64,000 nucleotides of DNA from Streptomyces chrestomyceticus JCM 4735 (GTDB lineage: Bacteria > Actinomycetota > Actinomycetes > Streptomycetales > Streptomycetaceae): the NCBI RefSeq assembly GCF_003865135.1, contig NZ_BHZC01000001.1, forward strand, positions 8,928,001 to 8,992,000, read 5' to 3'. Position numbers and translations under genes: made by a program. Positions 32,055-43,671 of the stretch are shown piece after piece. The notes under the pieces were generated by a model. It did not search any database and was not told where the DNA came from. It saw only the letters and a list, made by a program, of their open reading frames with translations. Each line of letters begins with the position of its first letter. Within the stretch, counting starts at the first letter, position 1.

Positions 32055-33389
32055 ATGGAAGCGACCATGCGGAAACAGCGGTGGCTGGCGCGCGCGTCCC
32101 TGGCGGCCGCCGTGGCGGCGGTGCTGGTACTGGGCGTGTTCGCGGGGGTGCGCACCTTCGCCCTGGTGGGCGTCGGACTCCTCGGGCTGGCGGTCACCGC
32201 CGCCGCGGTCTGGTGGACCCTGAGCCGGCGAGGCGTTCTGCGCGTCCTCGCCTTCCTGCTGGCCCTGGCCGCTCCGGCCTGGGTCCTCCTGGAGTACACC
32301 GGCGCCCACCTGGCCTGGGTCGCCGCCCTGTCCGTGGGGCTGTGGCTGGCCGCCGTCGGCGCGGGCCGGGCCGCCCTCGTCCTGCACACCAGGCCGGTCC
32401 CGATGCCCGAACGGCCGGCGCCGGAGACCCGCCACCCCGTACTGATCATGAATCCGCGCTCGGGCGGCGGCAAGGTGGACCGGTTCGGGCTGGGCGAGAA
32501 GGCCGCGGCCCTGGGGGCGGAGGTGCTGCTCCTGGAAGGGCCGGGGGAGACCGACGTGGCCGAGCTCGCCCGCAAGGCGGCGGCCGGGGGCGCCGACCTG
32601 CTCGGCGTCGCGGGCGGGGACGGCACACAGGCCCTGGTCGCCGATGTCGCGGCCGCTCTCGACCTGCCCTTCCTGGTGATCCCGGCCGGTACGCGCAACC
32701 ACTTCGCGCTGGACCTGGGCCTGGACCGGGAGGACCCGTCGAAGGCCCTGGACGCCCTGCACGACGGCGTGGAACTCCGTGTCGACCTCGGCCGGGCCGC
32801 GGGCCGGCCCTTCGTCAACAACGTGTCGTTCGGCGCCTACGCCGAGGTGGTGCAGAGCCCCGCGTACCGCGACGGCAAGACCCGGACCACGCTGGACCTG
32901 CTGCCCGACCTGCTCGTGGGCCACCGGGGCGGCCGGCTCACCGCACAGGCCGGGGAGCACACCTTCCGCGGGCCGCAGGCTCTGCTGGTGAGCAACAACC
33001 CGTACGGCACGGGCGACATCGCGGGGCTGGGGCGCCGGGCGCGCCTGGACGGCGGCGTGCTGGGCTGCGTCGGCGTCGAGGTGAGCGGCGCCGCACACGC
33101 CGCCGGCCTGGTACGGGGGAGGTGGGCCGCCGGTCTGACGCGGGTGACGGCCACGCACGTCGTCGTCGACGCCGATCAGGAGCGGATCGCGGTCGGCGTC
33201 GACGGAGAGGCGCTGCGGCTGCGCGTACCGGTGCACTGCGACATCCGGCCGCTGGCCCTGCGGGTGGTCGTGCCCCGGCGGCGGCCGGGCGTGCGCCTGG
33301 CCCGGCCGCCGCTGGACTGGCGCCTGCTCGCGAGGCTGGGGCTGGGACGGGGGCCGGCGCGGAACTCGCGCGAAACGCTGCCGCGCTGA
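32055..33389 (+). CDS. Diacylglycerol/lipid kinase-family protein with N-terminal membrane domain
   Basis: 444 residues. Three or four hydrophobic segments occupy residues 12-110. The rest is a DAGK catalytic domain: nucleotide-binding MNPRSGGGK, GVAGGDGTQALVADV (the conserved GGDGT), IPAGTRNHFALDLGL and a C-terminal VDGEALRLRVPV. Such enzymes phosphorylate diacylglycerol or related lipids at the membrane. Two nearby in-frame ATGs (32055, 32067) are possible starts. A copy of the regional palindrome lies 35 bp before the start. Confidence 0.85.
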   Translation: MEATMRKQRWLARASLAAAVAAVLVLGVFAGVRTFALVGVGLLGLAVTAAAVWWTLSRRGVLRVLAFLLALAAPAWVLLEYTGAHLAWVAALSVGLWLAAVGAGRAALVLHTRPVPMPERPAPETRHPVLIMNPRSGGGKVDRFGLGEKAAALGAEVLLLEGPGETDVAELARKAAAGGADLLGVAGGDGTQALVADVAAALDLPFLVIPAGTRNHFALDLGLDREDPSKALDALHDGVELRVDLGRAAGRPFVNNVSFGAYAEVVQSPAYRDGKTRTTLDLLPDLLVGHRGGRLTAQAGEHTFRGPQALLVSNNPYGTGDIAGLGRRARLDGGVLGCVGVEVSGAAHAAGLVRGRWAAGLTRVTATHVVVDADQERIAVGVDGEALRLRVPVHCDIRPLALRVVVPRRRPGVRLARPPLDWRLLARLGLGRGPARNSRETLPR

Positions 33390-33407
33390 GCTACCGGCTG
33401 AACAGGA

Positions 33408-33868
33408 CTACAGCGGCGCGTTGTAGACCTTGTGCGCCTCCCGGTGGCCGTACGTGGCCAGGGACCAGATGACCAGGACGTCGAGCGCGATGATGATCGC
33501 CGACCACACGGGGTAGTACGGCGTGAAGAAGAAGTTCTCCAGCGCGCTGAACACCGCGACCCCGATGCCGACGGCACGCGCCCAGGTGCGGCCCTTGAAG
33601 AGGTTGAACGCGGCCGCGAAGACGATGATGCCGGAGAGCAACTGGAGCCAGCCCCACCCGTTGATGCTGAAGTCGTACGCGTAGTTCTGCTGGGCCCGGT
33701 AGAAGTTGTGGTCGATGATCGCGGCGAGTCCCGCGATCGCGTGGTAGGCCCGATGACGGCCAGGATGCACACGGCGAACACGACGCCGCCCAGCGCGACC
33801 GGGCGGATCCGGGGTTCCTGGGCCGGTGTGCCCGGCCGGCTCTGCTCTGCCGAAGTCTGCTCAGTCAT
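33408..33868 (-). pseudogene. DUF7144-type membrane protein, frameshifted
   Basis: The start MTEQTSAEQSRPGTPAQEPR, with GAGGAGG upstream, runs into a first membrane helix ending FAVCILAVIG. It then leaves frame at 33747-33751, and the rest of the protein (YHAIAGLAAIIDH to the end VYNAPL, with three more helices and the SINGWGWLQLLSG signature) continues in another frame. Adding one G in the GGG/CCC run restores a normal protein of about 150 residues. It is either a recent mutation or a sequencing error. An intact paralogue lies at 46407-46829. Confidence 0.75.
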
Positions 33869-33921
33869 GGGGACCTCCTCCTCGGTGGGCCGGAGCATGC
33901 CCGAGCGGCCCCGCACCCGGA

Positions 33922-33938
33922 TCACCCGCGGCGGATGA
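33922..33938. promoter_or_regulatory. 17-bp palindrome, site 3 (DUF7144 promoter)
   Basis: TCACC-N7-GATGA, one mismatch. It lies 54 bp upstream of the frameshifted DUF7144 gene and 24 bp from site 4. Confidence 0.6.
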
Positions 33939-33962
33939 GACCGGGCGGACACCGGCGCGCCG

Positions 33963-33979
33963 TCACCCTCCCGAGGTGA
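33963..33979. promoter_or_regulatory. 17-bp palindrome, site 4
   Basis: TCACC-N7-GGTGA, exact. It lies 65 bp upstream of the plus-strand gene at 34044 in a divergent region shared with DUF7144. Confidence 0.7.
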
Positions 33980-34043
33980 GGCCGTCCCGCGCGGACCGGC
34001 GAGAATGGCAGGGAGGCCAAGCCGCCGCAGCGGAGGTGACTCC

Positions 34044-34337
34044 ATGGGCGCACAGGCGGGTGCGGGGCCCGAACGAGCGGGCGTGCCGTCCGGCGGCGGT
34101 GCTTTCGAGATCCGGGTCCGAGGCAGGGTCGGTGCTTCCCTCACCTCTGCCTTCGGCGAGCTGACGGTCCGGCTGCGTCCGGCCGAGACGGTGCTGTACG
34201 GGGCGGAGCTCGACCAGGCCGCGCTGTACGGCATCCTCGACCGTATCCAGGCACTGGGACTGGAGCTGCTGGAGGTGCGCCGGCTGCCCGGAACGGCCGG
34301 GGCCGGCGGGCCGGACACGCGCGCCGAAGGGCCGTAA
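34044..34337 (+). CDS. Small protein of unknown function (BON/sensor-like strand pattern)
   Basis: 97 residues. After a Gly/Ala-rich start it has FEIRVRGRVGASLTSAFGELTVRLRPAETVLYGAELDQ in pieces of alternating strands, then a helix (LYGILDRIQALGLELLEVRRL). Similar short proteins occur across Streptomyces without assigned function. CGGAGG lies 7 bp before the ATG. It is preceded by an exact copy of the regional palindrome and followed 70 bp later by a LuxR-type regulator on the same strand. Confidence 0.7.
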   Translation: MGAQAGAGPERAGVPSGGGAFEIRVRGRVGASLTSAFGELTVRLRPAETVLYGAELDQAALYGILDRIQALGLELLEVRRLPGTAGAGGPDTRAEGP

Positions 34338-34407
34338 GCCCTCTTCCGGCACCGCCGGGTGCCACGCGACGCTGGGTGGGTACCGCCTGCCGCCGGGAGG
34401 TGAGGGC

Positions 34408-34890
34408 ATGCCCGCCACGCTCCGTACCGCGCGAAGAGTCCGCAGGACTGCCGGGCCGGGAGACGGCGGCCGGGCGGCTGCCCTGCGCGGACGATTACGG
34501 GACCTGGGCCAGGACGCCGGGACGGCGGACCGGGCCGTGACGGCCTGCCTGGTGTGGCTGGCCGACCTCCTCGTGGAGATCGGGGAAGGGCTGGACGATC
34601 AGCGGAGCGCGGCGGCGCTGGTGGACGAGGCGGCGGCCGTGCTGGCCTCGACGCCCCGGCCGGACCGGGGCGCCCGGCCCCCGGTGGCGCTGCCCGAGCC
34701 GCTGACGGCGCGTGAACTGACCGTGCTGCGCGCGCTGCGGGAGGAGGTGTCGCTGCGCTGCATCGCCGAGGATCTCTTCGTGTCGCACAACACCGTAAAG
34801 ACTCACGCGCGCGCGGTGTACCGCAAACTCGGCGCCCACTCCCGGACCGAGGCGCTGCACCGGGCCCGGGAGCGAGGGCTCATCCAGTAA
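34408..34890 (+). CDS. LuxR-type regulator (short, C-terminal HTH)
   Basis: 160 residues. The first 90 are helical without a receiver domain. Residues 93-155 form a LuxR/GerE helix-turn-helix (LTARELTVLRALREEVSLRCIAEDLFV, then HNTVKTHARAVYRKLG). GGGAGG lies close upstream. It resembles the C-terminal region of MalT-type regulators and converges with a full-length one, so it may be a truncated relative. It is a candidate regulator for the palindromes in this block, but without direct evidence. Confidence 0.82.
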   Translation: MPATLRTARRVRRTAGPGDGGRAAALRGRLRDLGQDAGTADRAVTACLVWLADLLVEIGEGLDDQRSAAALVDEAAAVLASTPRPDRGARPPVALPEPLTARELTVLRALREEVSLRCIAEDLFVSHNTVKTHARAVYRKLGAHSRTEALHRARERGLIQ

Positions 34891-34915
34891 GCCGTAGCCG
34901 GCAGATCGGGAGGCG

Positions 34916-37180
34916 TCACAGCAAGTCCAGTTCACGGGCCCGCCGCACCGCCGCCGACCGCCGGGTCACCGCGAGCTTGCGGTAGACGCTCTTCAGATGC
35001 GTCTTGACGGTGTTGACCGACAGGTACAGGTCCGCGGCGATCTCCTCGGTGGTCATCATCTGCGCGAGGCGGCCGAGCACCTCCCGCTCCCGCGTGCTGA
35101 GCCGCTCGACCGGGTGCGGAGCCACGAGGGGCGGCTCGGGCCGGGCCAGGACGCGGGTACGCGGACCGCCGGGCGGGCCGAGCACGGCGGTACACCCCGG
35201 CTCCATCGTCCGCAGCAGTTCCGCGGGCAGCCGGCAGCCGGCCAGGACGTCGCCGATGCGGGCGGCGGACGGCCCGCCCTGCTCCGCCGCCTCGGTGAGC
35301 CCCGCCACCAGGGAGCAGATCTCCGTGACGAACGGGTCGGGTGCGTGGCGCAGTACGGCACGCGCGTGCCCGATCTCCCGGCGGGCCTGCGCGGGTTCGC
35401 CGCGCGCGAGGCCGGTCCAGGCGCGTACGACGTGCAGCGAGGACCGGGAGCGGTCCGTCGGGGTCCAGGTCGGCAGGGGCGGCTGACAGGCGTGGGTGAC
35501 GAATTCGCCGGCGGCGCGGAAGCGGCCGCGCAACGTCTCCAGCAGGGCGAGATCGACGAGACAGTCCCGGCGCAGTACGCCGTTCCCGGCGGCGCACGCG
35601 GCTTTGAGGCCGGCGGTCAGGGAGACCGAGGCGGCCCGCAGGCTGCCGTCGCGCAACTGGCCGTGCCCGCGGATCGCCAGGGCGAGCGCCGGGATCTCCG
35701 GGTGCGCGGCCAGCGTCGCCCGCGTCAGCCGTGGGCACAACGACTCCGTCTCGGCCGCCGCGGACCGGGCGGCCTCCGGAGCCCGGGAGCGGTCCCGGGC
35801 CATGCGGATCACGGCGTGCGTCAGTCGGCAGCGGGTGATGCGGTCCTCCTGGTCCGCGGGCAGTTCCCCGACGAGCCGTCCGGCGCCGGCCAGCGAGTCC
35901 GCGCAGACCCGTTCGTCGCCCTGGGCCAGGGCCGCGGCGGCGGTGACGAGCGTGGACTCGGGCCCGTCCGCCGCCCCGGCCTCGGGCCGGCGGACCAGGT
36001 CGTCCGGCAGGCGGTCCCCGGTCAGCCCCAGGATCTGGCCGATCGCCAGCCGGTGGACGATCAGCCGGTCGGCGCGCCGGTGGTCGCCGGCCGCCGACCA
36101 GTGCCGTACCGCGTCGGCGAGCAGCCCGTGGTCGCCCAGCCAGGCGGCGGCCCGGCGGTGCAGTTCGGGCACCAGCGCCGGCGTCTCGTGCCGCAGGCGC
36201 ATCCGCAGCACGTCGGCGAACATCCGGTGGCAGCGGTACCAGCCGTGCCCGGTGGGCTGGAGGAAGGAGTTCTCCCGTACCAGTGCCGCGAAGTGGCTGC
36301 CCGCCTCCTCGCCGGCGAGTTCGGTGGCCAGTTCGGCGTTCATCTGCTCCAGGACGCTCGTCGTCAGCAGCAACCGCCGCATTCCCGGGGGCTGTACGTC
36401 CAGGACTTCCTCCACGAGGTAGCTGACCACCGCCTCGTCGTCCCCGGCGAACTGCGCCACGAACTTCTCCGGGGAGGGCTGCTTCTCCATGGACATGGCG
36501 GCCAGGCGCAGGCCGGCCGCCCACCCGTCCGCACGTTCCCGCAGGGCGCCCACCACCGGCTTGGCCAGCTCGACGCCGTGCTGGGCGAGCAGCGCGGCCG
36601 TCTCCCGGTCGTCGAACGCGAGATCGCGGGTGCGCAGCTCGGTGAGTTCGCCGGACAGCCGGAACCGGTGCAGATGCAGCGGCGGGTCGCGGCGCGCGAG
36701 CACCACCAGGCGCAGCGCGGGAGCCGACTGCTTCAGCAGCCCCAGTATGCCCTCGGCGGTCGGCGAGCCGGGCTCCGTACGGAAGTCGTCCAGGACGAGG
36801 ACCACCGGGGCACGCCGTGCGGCCGGCCCGGACACCGGGCCGGCCACGGACGGCGGGCCGCCGTCGGCCGCCACGAACGGCGGTACGTCCGCGCCGACCG
36901 CGTGCAGCGCGCCGGCCACCCGTGACCAGAACATGTCCGGCTGCTCGTCCCGGCCGTCACAGGTCACCCAGGCCACCGGGCCCGGCGGCCGGCCGGTGTG
37001 CGCCCACTCCACGGCGAGCGCCGTCTTCCCGGCGCCCACCGGGCCGACGATCACGGTCAGCGGCCCGCAGGTGCCCCAGGAGAGCCGGTCCGTCAGCCGA
37101 GGTCTGGGGACCAGCCACCGAGGCAGCGCGGGCACGGTGGCCGGGGGCCCGTCGCGCTGCTCCCTCGGACCCGTGTCCAT
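34916..37180 (-). CDS. Large LuxR-family (MalT-like) ATP-dependent regulator
   Basis: 754 residues. The N-terminal STAND-type ATPase carries Walker A VGPVGAGKTALAVEW (near 40) and a Walker B-like VVLVLDDF. The middle is helical, TPR-like and Ala/Leu rich. The C-terminal 60 residues are a LuxR HTH (LSTREREVLGRLAQMMTTEE, then SVNTVKTHLKSVYRKL). MalT-type proteins oligomerise on an inducer and activate transcription. ATG 37180 is chosen because GAGGTG sits 9 bp before it; GTG 37189 lies inside that ribosome site. A weak copy of the palindrome is at 37270-37286. Confidence 0.87.
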   Translation of the reverse strand: MDTGPREQRDGPPATVPALPRWLVPRPRLTDRLSWGTCGPLTVIVGPVGAGKTALAVEWAHTGRPPGPVAWVTCDGRDEQPDMFWSRVAGALHAVGADVPPFVAADGGPPSVAGPVSGPAARRAPVVLVLDDFRTEPGSPTAEGILGLLKQSAPALRLVVLARRDPPLHLHRFRLSGELTELRTRDLAFDDRETAALLAQHGVELAKPVVGALRERADGWAAGLRLAAMSMEKQPSPEKFVAQFAGDDEAVVSYLVEEVLDVQPPGMRRLLLTTSVLEQMNAELATELAGEEAGSHFAALVRENSFLQPTGHGWYRCHRMFADVLRMRLRHETPALVPELHRRAAAWLGDHGLLADAVRHWSAAGDHRRADRLIVHRLAIGQILGLTGDRLPDDLVRRPEAGAADGPESTLVTAAAALAQGDERVCADSLAGAGRLVGELPADQEDRITRCRLTHAVIRMARDRSRAPEAARSAAAETESLCPRLTRATLAAHPEIPALALAIRGHGQLRDGSLRAASVSLTAGLKAACAAGNGVLRRDCLVDLALLETLRGRFRAAGEFVTHACQPPLPTWTPTDRSRSSLHVVRAWTGLARGEPAQARREIGHARAVLRHAPDPFVTEICSLVAGLTEAAEQGGPSAARIGDVLAGCRLPAELLRTMEPGCTAVLGPPGGPRTRVLARPEPPLVAPHPVERLSTREREVLGRLAQMMTTEEIAADLYLSVNTVKTHLKSVYRKLAVTRRSAAVRRARELDLL

Positions 37181-37304
37181 GGGCGGCACCTCGCTCTCGG
37201 AGCGGGAGGGTGCTGCTCAGGCAAGTGTGGGACGGGCCCGGCGGTACGGGCAGCGCGACGGACGCCGTTTCACCCGGGTGAGGTTTGCCGCCCGGACGCC
37301 ACAC

Positions 37305-37790
37305 TCAGACGGAGTGCAGCGCCGCGATCAGCTCTTCCTCGCGGTCCTTCGTCAGCGACGTACGGAGCACGTGCGGGGAGAAGGGGCGCAGCGCCTCGCG
37401 CACCCGGTCCGGCGTGGAGCGGCGCACCAGGGCGAACACCGCGGCGCTGCCCGGCTCCAGGGTGCCCGCGATCTCCTTGACGAAGGCGTCGTTGATGCCC
37501 ACGTCGCTGAGCTTGCCGGCGACCGCGCCGGTGGCCGCGCCCACCGCGGCGCCGAACACCGGCATCAGGAACAGCATCCCGAGCAGGGTGCCCCACAGGG
37601 CGCCGCCGGCCGCACCGCTCGCGGTGGGGTTGTAGGACTGCCGGACATGGATCTTGCCGTCCATGGTGCGCCAGGCCAGGGCCGCGTCCTCCAGGTCGAG
37701 CAGTTCCTGGTGGGACAGGTCCTTGGCGAGCCGCAGCACCGCGTCCGCCTTCTCCCGGTCCGAGAACCCGAGTACGACGAGATCGGCCAT
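37305..37790 (-). CDS. DUF1269 family membrane-associated protein
   Basis: 161 residues. The start MADLVVLGFSDREKADAVL and the central Gly/Ala-rich hydrophobic segment (ASGAAGGALWGTLLGMLFLM to AAVGAATGAVAGK) are typical of DUF1269, with a short alpha/beta tail ending LRTSLTKDREEELIAAL. These small proteins accompany stress genes in actinomycetes; the biochemistry is unknown. GGAGG lies 5 bp before the ATG. It is divergent from the membrane protein at 37971 across a palindrome site. Confidence 0.85.
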   Translation of the reverse strand: MADLVVLGFSDREKADAVLRLAKDLSHQELLDLEDAALAWRTMDGKIHVRQSYNPTASGAAGGALWGTLLGMLFLMPVFGAAVGAATGAVAGKLSDVGINDAFVKEIAGTLEPGSAAVFALVRRSTPDRVREALRPFSPHVLRTSLTKDREEELIAALHSV

Positions 37791-37903
37791 CGTTGCCTCC
37801 TGGTGAACGGCCGGTCGTCCGGCCTGATGTGGGACGGGACAGCCGCCGGCCGGTCCGTGCGCCGGGGCCGCCACCATCCAGCCGGAGCCCGCCGTCCGCC
37901 GCG

Positions 37904-37920
37904 TCACCCACGACAGGTGA
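37904..37920. promoter_or_regulatory. 17-bp palindrome, site 5
   Basis: TCACC-N7-GGTGA, exact. It lies 51 bp upstream of the 37971 membrane protein gene and 114 bp upstream of the divergent DUF1269 gene. Confidence 0.7.
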
Positions 37921-37970
37921 GGGCCCGGCGGCACGGGCTCCGGGACGGTGGGCGGCGGAGGTGCGGTGCC

Positions 37971-39418
37971 ATGACCCACGAGGGAACGGCGGACGACGGC
38001 CCGGCCGGCGCGGGCTCCGCGCCCGCCGGCGAACTGGAGCGGCTGCGGGCGGAGGTCCGGGAGCTGCGGGCCCGCGCCGGAACGCGGGAGCGGCGGCGGG
38101 CCAGGCTGCTGGCCCTCCGGCGCCTCGTCGCGGCGGTGGCGATCGCGCTGGTGGCCGTCCTCACGGTCACCTCGGTCGTCGGGGTGTGGGGCGCGCGCAC
38201 CGCGCTCGACACGGACCGCTGGGTGGCCACGGTGGGACGGCTGCCCGAGGACCCGGCCGTGAAAAAGGCCGTCTCCGCCTACCTGACGGACGAGATCTTC
38301 GACCAGTTGGACGTCGAGCGGCGGCTGTCCGAGGCGCTGCCGCCCCGGGCGTCGTTCGTCGCGGGACCGGTCACCGGCGCGGTGCACGGCTACCTGCGCG
38401 ACACCGTCACCAAGCTGCTCGGCACGGAACAGTTCCAGGACCTGTGGCGCTCCGCCAACCGCTTCGCGCACGACCGGATCACCGCCGTGCTGGAGGGGCG
38501 CAGCGAGGGCGTGCGGGTGCAGGGCGACACGGTCACCCTCAATCTGCTGCCGCTGGTCAACAACCTCCTCAACGCCCTGGAGGACCGGCTCCCCACCCTG
38601 TTCGGCAAGCGGCTCGACCTGCCCACCCTGTCGTCCGGAGAGGTCCCGCCCGGGCTGCGCGACCGGATCGGGAAGGCACTCGGTGTGTCCCTGCCCGCCG
38701 ACTTCGCGCAGATCAAGCTCTACGACCGCGAGACGCTGGGGCAGGTGCAGCAGGCCGTGGTGCTGTGCAAGCGCGGGCTGGTGGGCCTGGTGCTCGCCGT
38801 GCCGCTCCTGCTCGGCCTCGCCCTGTGGGTCTCCCCGAACCGCCGGCGCACCCTGCTCCAGTTGGGCCTGTGGCTGGTGGTCAGCGTCACCGCGCTCTCC
38901 GCCGTCCTGCGGGCGGTACGGGACCAGCTCCTCGCCCAGGTGCCGTCCGGCGTCTACCGGGACGGGGTGCGGAACGCGCTGTGGACGGTCTTCACGACGC
39001 TGCGTGACCGAGGCGACCTGCTGCTGTGGCTCGGTGTCCTCCTGGCCGTCGTGATGTACCTGGTAGGCCCCGGACGGCTGCCCGTCGGCCTGCGCCACCA
39101 GACGTCCCGGGGCGCTCGGGCCACCGGCCGGTTCGCCGTGCGCGCCGGTCGGAAGGTGTCCACGGGGAGCGGAGCACACGCGTGGGTACGCGACCACGCC
39201 GACGTGCTCCGGGTCGCCGGCGTGGTCGTCGCCGCCCTGGTCGCCCTGCTGCTGTCGTCCTGGGCGAGCCTCTTCGTCATCGCGGTGGTGCTGGCGGCGT
39301 ACGAGGCCGCGGTAACGCTCGCGCTGCGCGACAGTTCCTCACCCCGGTCAGGTGAGGCGGCCCCCGGGGTGGCCGCCGAGCCTGGTGCCGGGGGAGCCCG
39401 CGAGGCAGGGAGGCAGGC

Positions 39419-39422
<4 letters not shown>
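37971..39422 (+). CDS. Multi-pass membrane protein of unknown function
   Basis: 483 residues. A charged helical N-terminus (ELERLRAEVRELRARAGTRE) precedes a first membrane helix (about 46-68), then an outside domain of about 200 residues (DTDRWVATVGRLPEDPAV and onward), then further helices near 270-290, 300-320, 352-370 and 425-455. Similar proteins are common in Streptomyces without assigned function. It is the first gene of an apparent operon with two glycoside hydrolases: its stop overlaps the GH63-like start (ATGA). The promoter region carries an exact palindrome. Confidence 0.78.
39339..39355. promoter_or_regulatory. 17-bp palindrome, site 6
   Basis: TCACC-N7-GGTGA, exact. It lies inside the 3' end of the membrane protein gene, 64 bp before the GH63-like start, so an internal promoter is possible. 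Confidence 0.6.
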
Positions 39423-42105
<2,683 letters not shown>

Positions 42106-42109
<4 letters not shown>

Positions 42110-43590
42110 CCGAGCTGCCGGCACAGCCCGTCGTGTACGAGGTCAACACCCGGGTGTGGCTGCGCGAGGTGGGGCGCCGCACCGGCGGCCCGGCCGGGCT
42201 CGGCGACGTGCCCAAGGACGCGTGGGACGAGATCACCCCGCACGGCATCGACGCCGTCTGGCTCATGGGGGTGTGGGAGCGCAGCCCGCGGGGCCGCGGC
42301 ATCGCCCTGTGGGACCCGTCCCTGCGTACCGCGTTCGACCGGGCCGTACCGGGCGTCGAGGAGGGCGACATCGCCGGTTCGCCGTACTGCATCCGGCGCT
42401 ACGAGGTCGACGCGGCGCTCGGCGGTGCCGAAGGGCTGGCCGCCGCGCGCGCCGAACTCGACAGCCGCGGCATCGGGCTGCTGCTCGACTACGTCCCCAA
42501 CCACGTCGCCCCGGACAGCCCCTGGGTGACCGAGCACCCCGAGTACTTCGTACGGGGCACCGTCGACGAGGTACGGCGCGATCCGGCCGCCTACCTCGAC
42601 ACCGGGACCGCGGTCCTCGCCCGCGGCCGTGACCCCTTCTTCCCGCCCTGGCCGGACGTGGTGCAGCTCAACGCCTTTGAACCGGCTGTGCGCCGGGCGA
42701 CGACGGACGTGCTCGGCCGCATCGGGCAGGTCTGCGACGGCGTGCGCTGCGACATGGCGATGCTGCTGATGAACGACATCTTCGCCCGCACCTGGGGGCA
42801 GCGCGCGGGAAGCCCGCCACCGGACGACTTCTGGCCCACGGTCATCGGCGGAGTACGGGAGCGGCACCCCGGCATGACGTTCGTCGCCGAGGCGTACTGG
42901 GACCTCGAATGGGACCTGCAGCAGCAGGGGTTCGACTTCTGCTACGACAAGCGTCTCTACGACCGGGTCCTGAACGAGGGCCCCGAGTCGGTGCGGCAGC
43001 ACCTGACGGCCGACGAGACGTACCAGCGCAAGCTCGTACGGTTCCTGGAGAACCACGACGAGCCCCGGGCCGCGGAGACCCTGCACCCGGCCAAGGAGCG
43101 CGCGGCGGCGGTCCTGATCGCCACGCTGCCGGGCGCGACGCTGTGGCACGAAGGCCAGTTCACCGGGCGCCGCACCCATCTGCCGGTCTTCCTGGACCGG
43201 CGCCCGGACGAGCCCGCTGACACCGCGCTGCGGGCCTTCCACGAGAGGCTGCTGGCCGGCGTGCACCGCAGCGGGATGCGGACCGGCCGCTGGCAGCTCC
43301 TGGAGTGCGCGGGCTGGCCCGACAACGCGTCCGCCGCCAACCTGCTCGCCTGGTGCTGGACAGGCCCCGCCGGACGCTTCCTGACGGTGCTGAACCTCTC
43401 GGACCAGCCGGCCCAGGGACGCGTCCGGCTGCCGTGGCCGGAGCTGGACCCCGGCGCATGGGTGCTGACCGGGCTGCTGGACGGCGAGCGGTACACCCGC
43501 TCCGGGACCGAGCTGACCGGCCCCGGCCTGTTCGTCGGTCTGGACGCCTGGGGCACGCACGTCCTGGCCGTCGGCCGGGACCGGGACTGA
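42106..43590 (+). CDS. GH13 alpha-amylase-family enzyme
   Basis: 494 residues. The conserved regions are visible: DYVPNHV (129-134), GVRCDMAM with nucleophile Asp216, FVAEAYWD with acid Glu262, and ENHDEPRA with Asp318. There is no signal peptide. It resembles intracellular alpha-glucan or trehalose-type enzymes more than secreted amylases; Arg-to-Cys-Asp (RCD) at the nucleophile replaces the usual RxD with a Cys between. It starts inside the stop of the GH63-like gene, so the two hydrolases probably act on the same glucan or disaccharide. Confidence 0.87.
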
Positions 43591-43634
43591 ACGGGGCTGT
43601 CGCGCCGCACGTCTGAGCACCGTACGCCTGCCAC

Positions 43635-43671
43635 CGGCCCGCCGCGGGCTCAGTCCGCCCGCGGCGGGCCG
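43635..43671. terminator. 14-bp stem bidirectional terminator overlapping the sulP 3' end
   Basis: CGGCCCGCCGCGGG, a 9-nt loop, then the exact complement at 43658-43671. It lies between the convergent GH13 and SulP genes, and its right arm is within the last codons of sulP. Confidence 0.75.

Noticed and set aside
37305..39197. Long minus-strand reading frame through the 37971 gene
   Set aside because: Only the 37305-37790 part has family homology and a ribosome site; the rest is the antisense shadow of the membrane protein.
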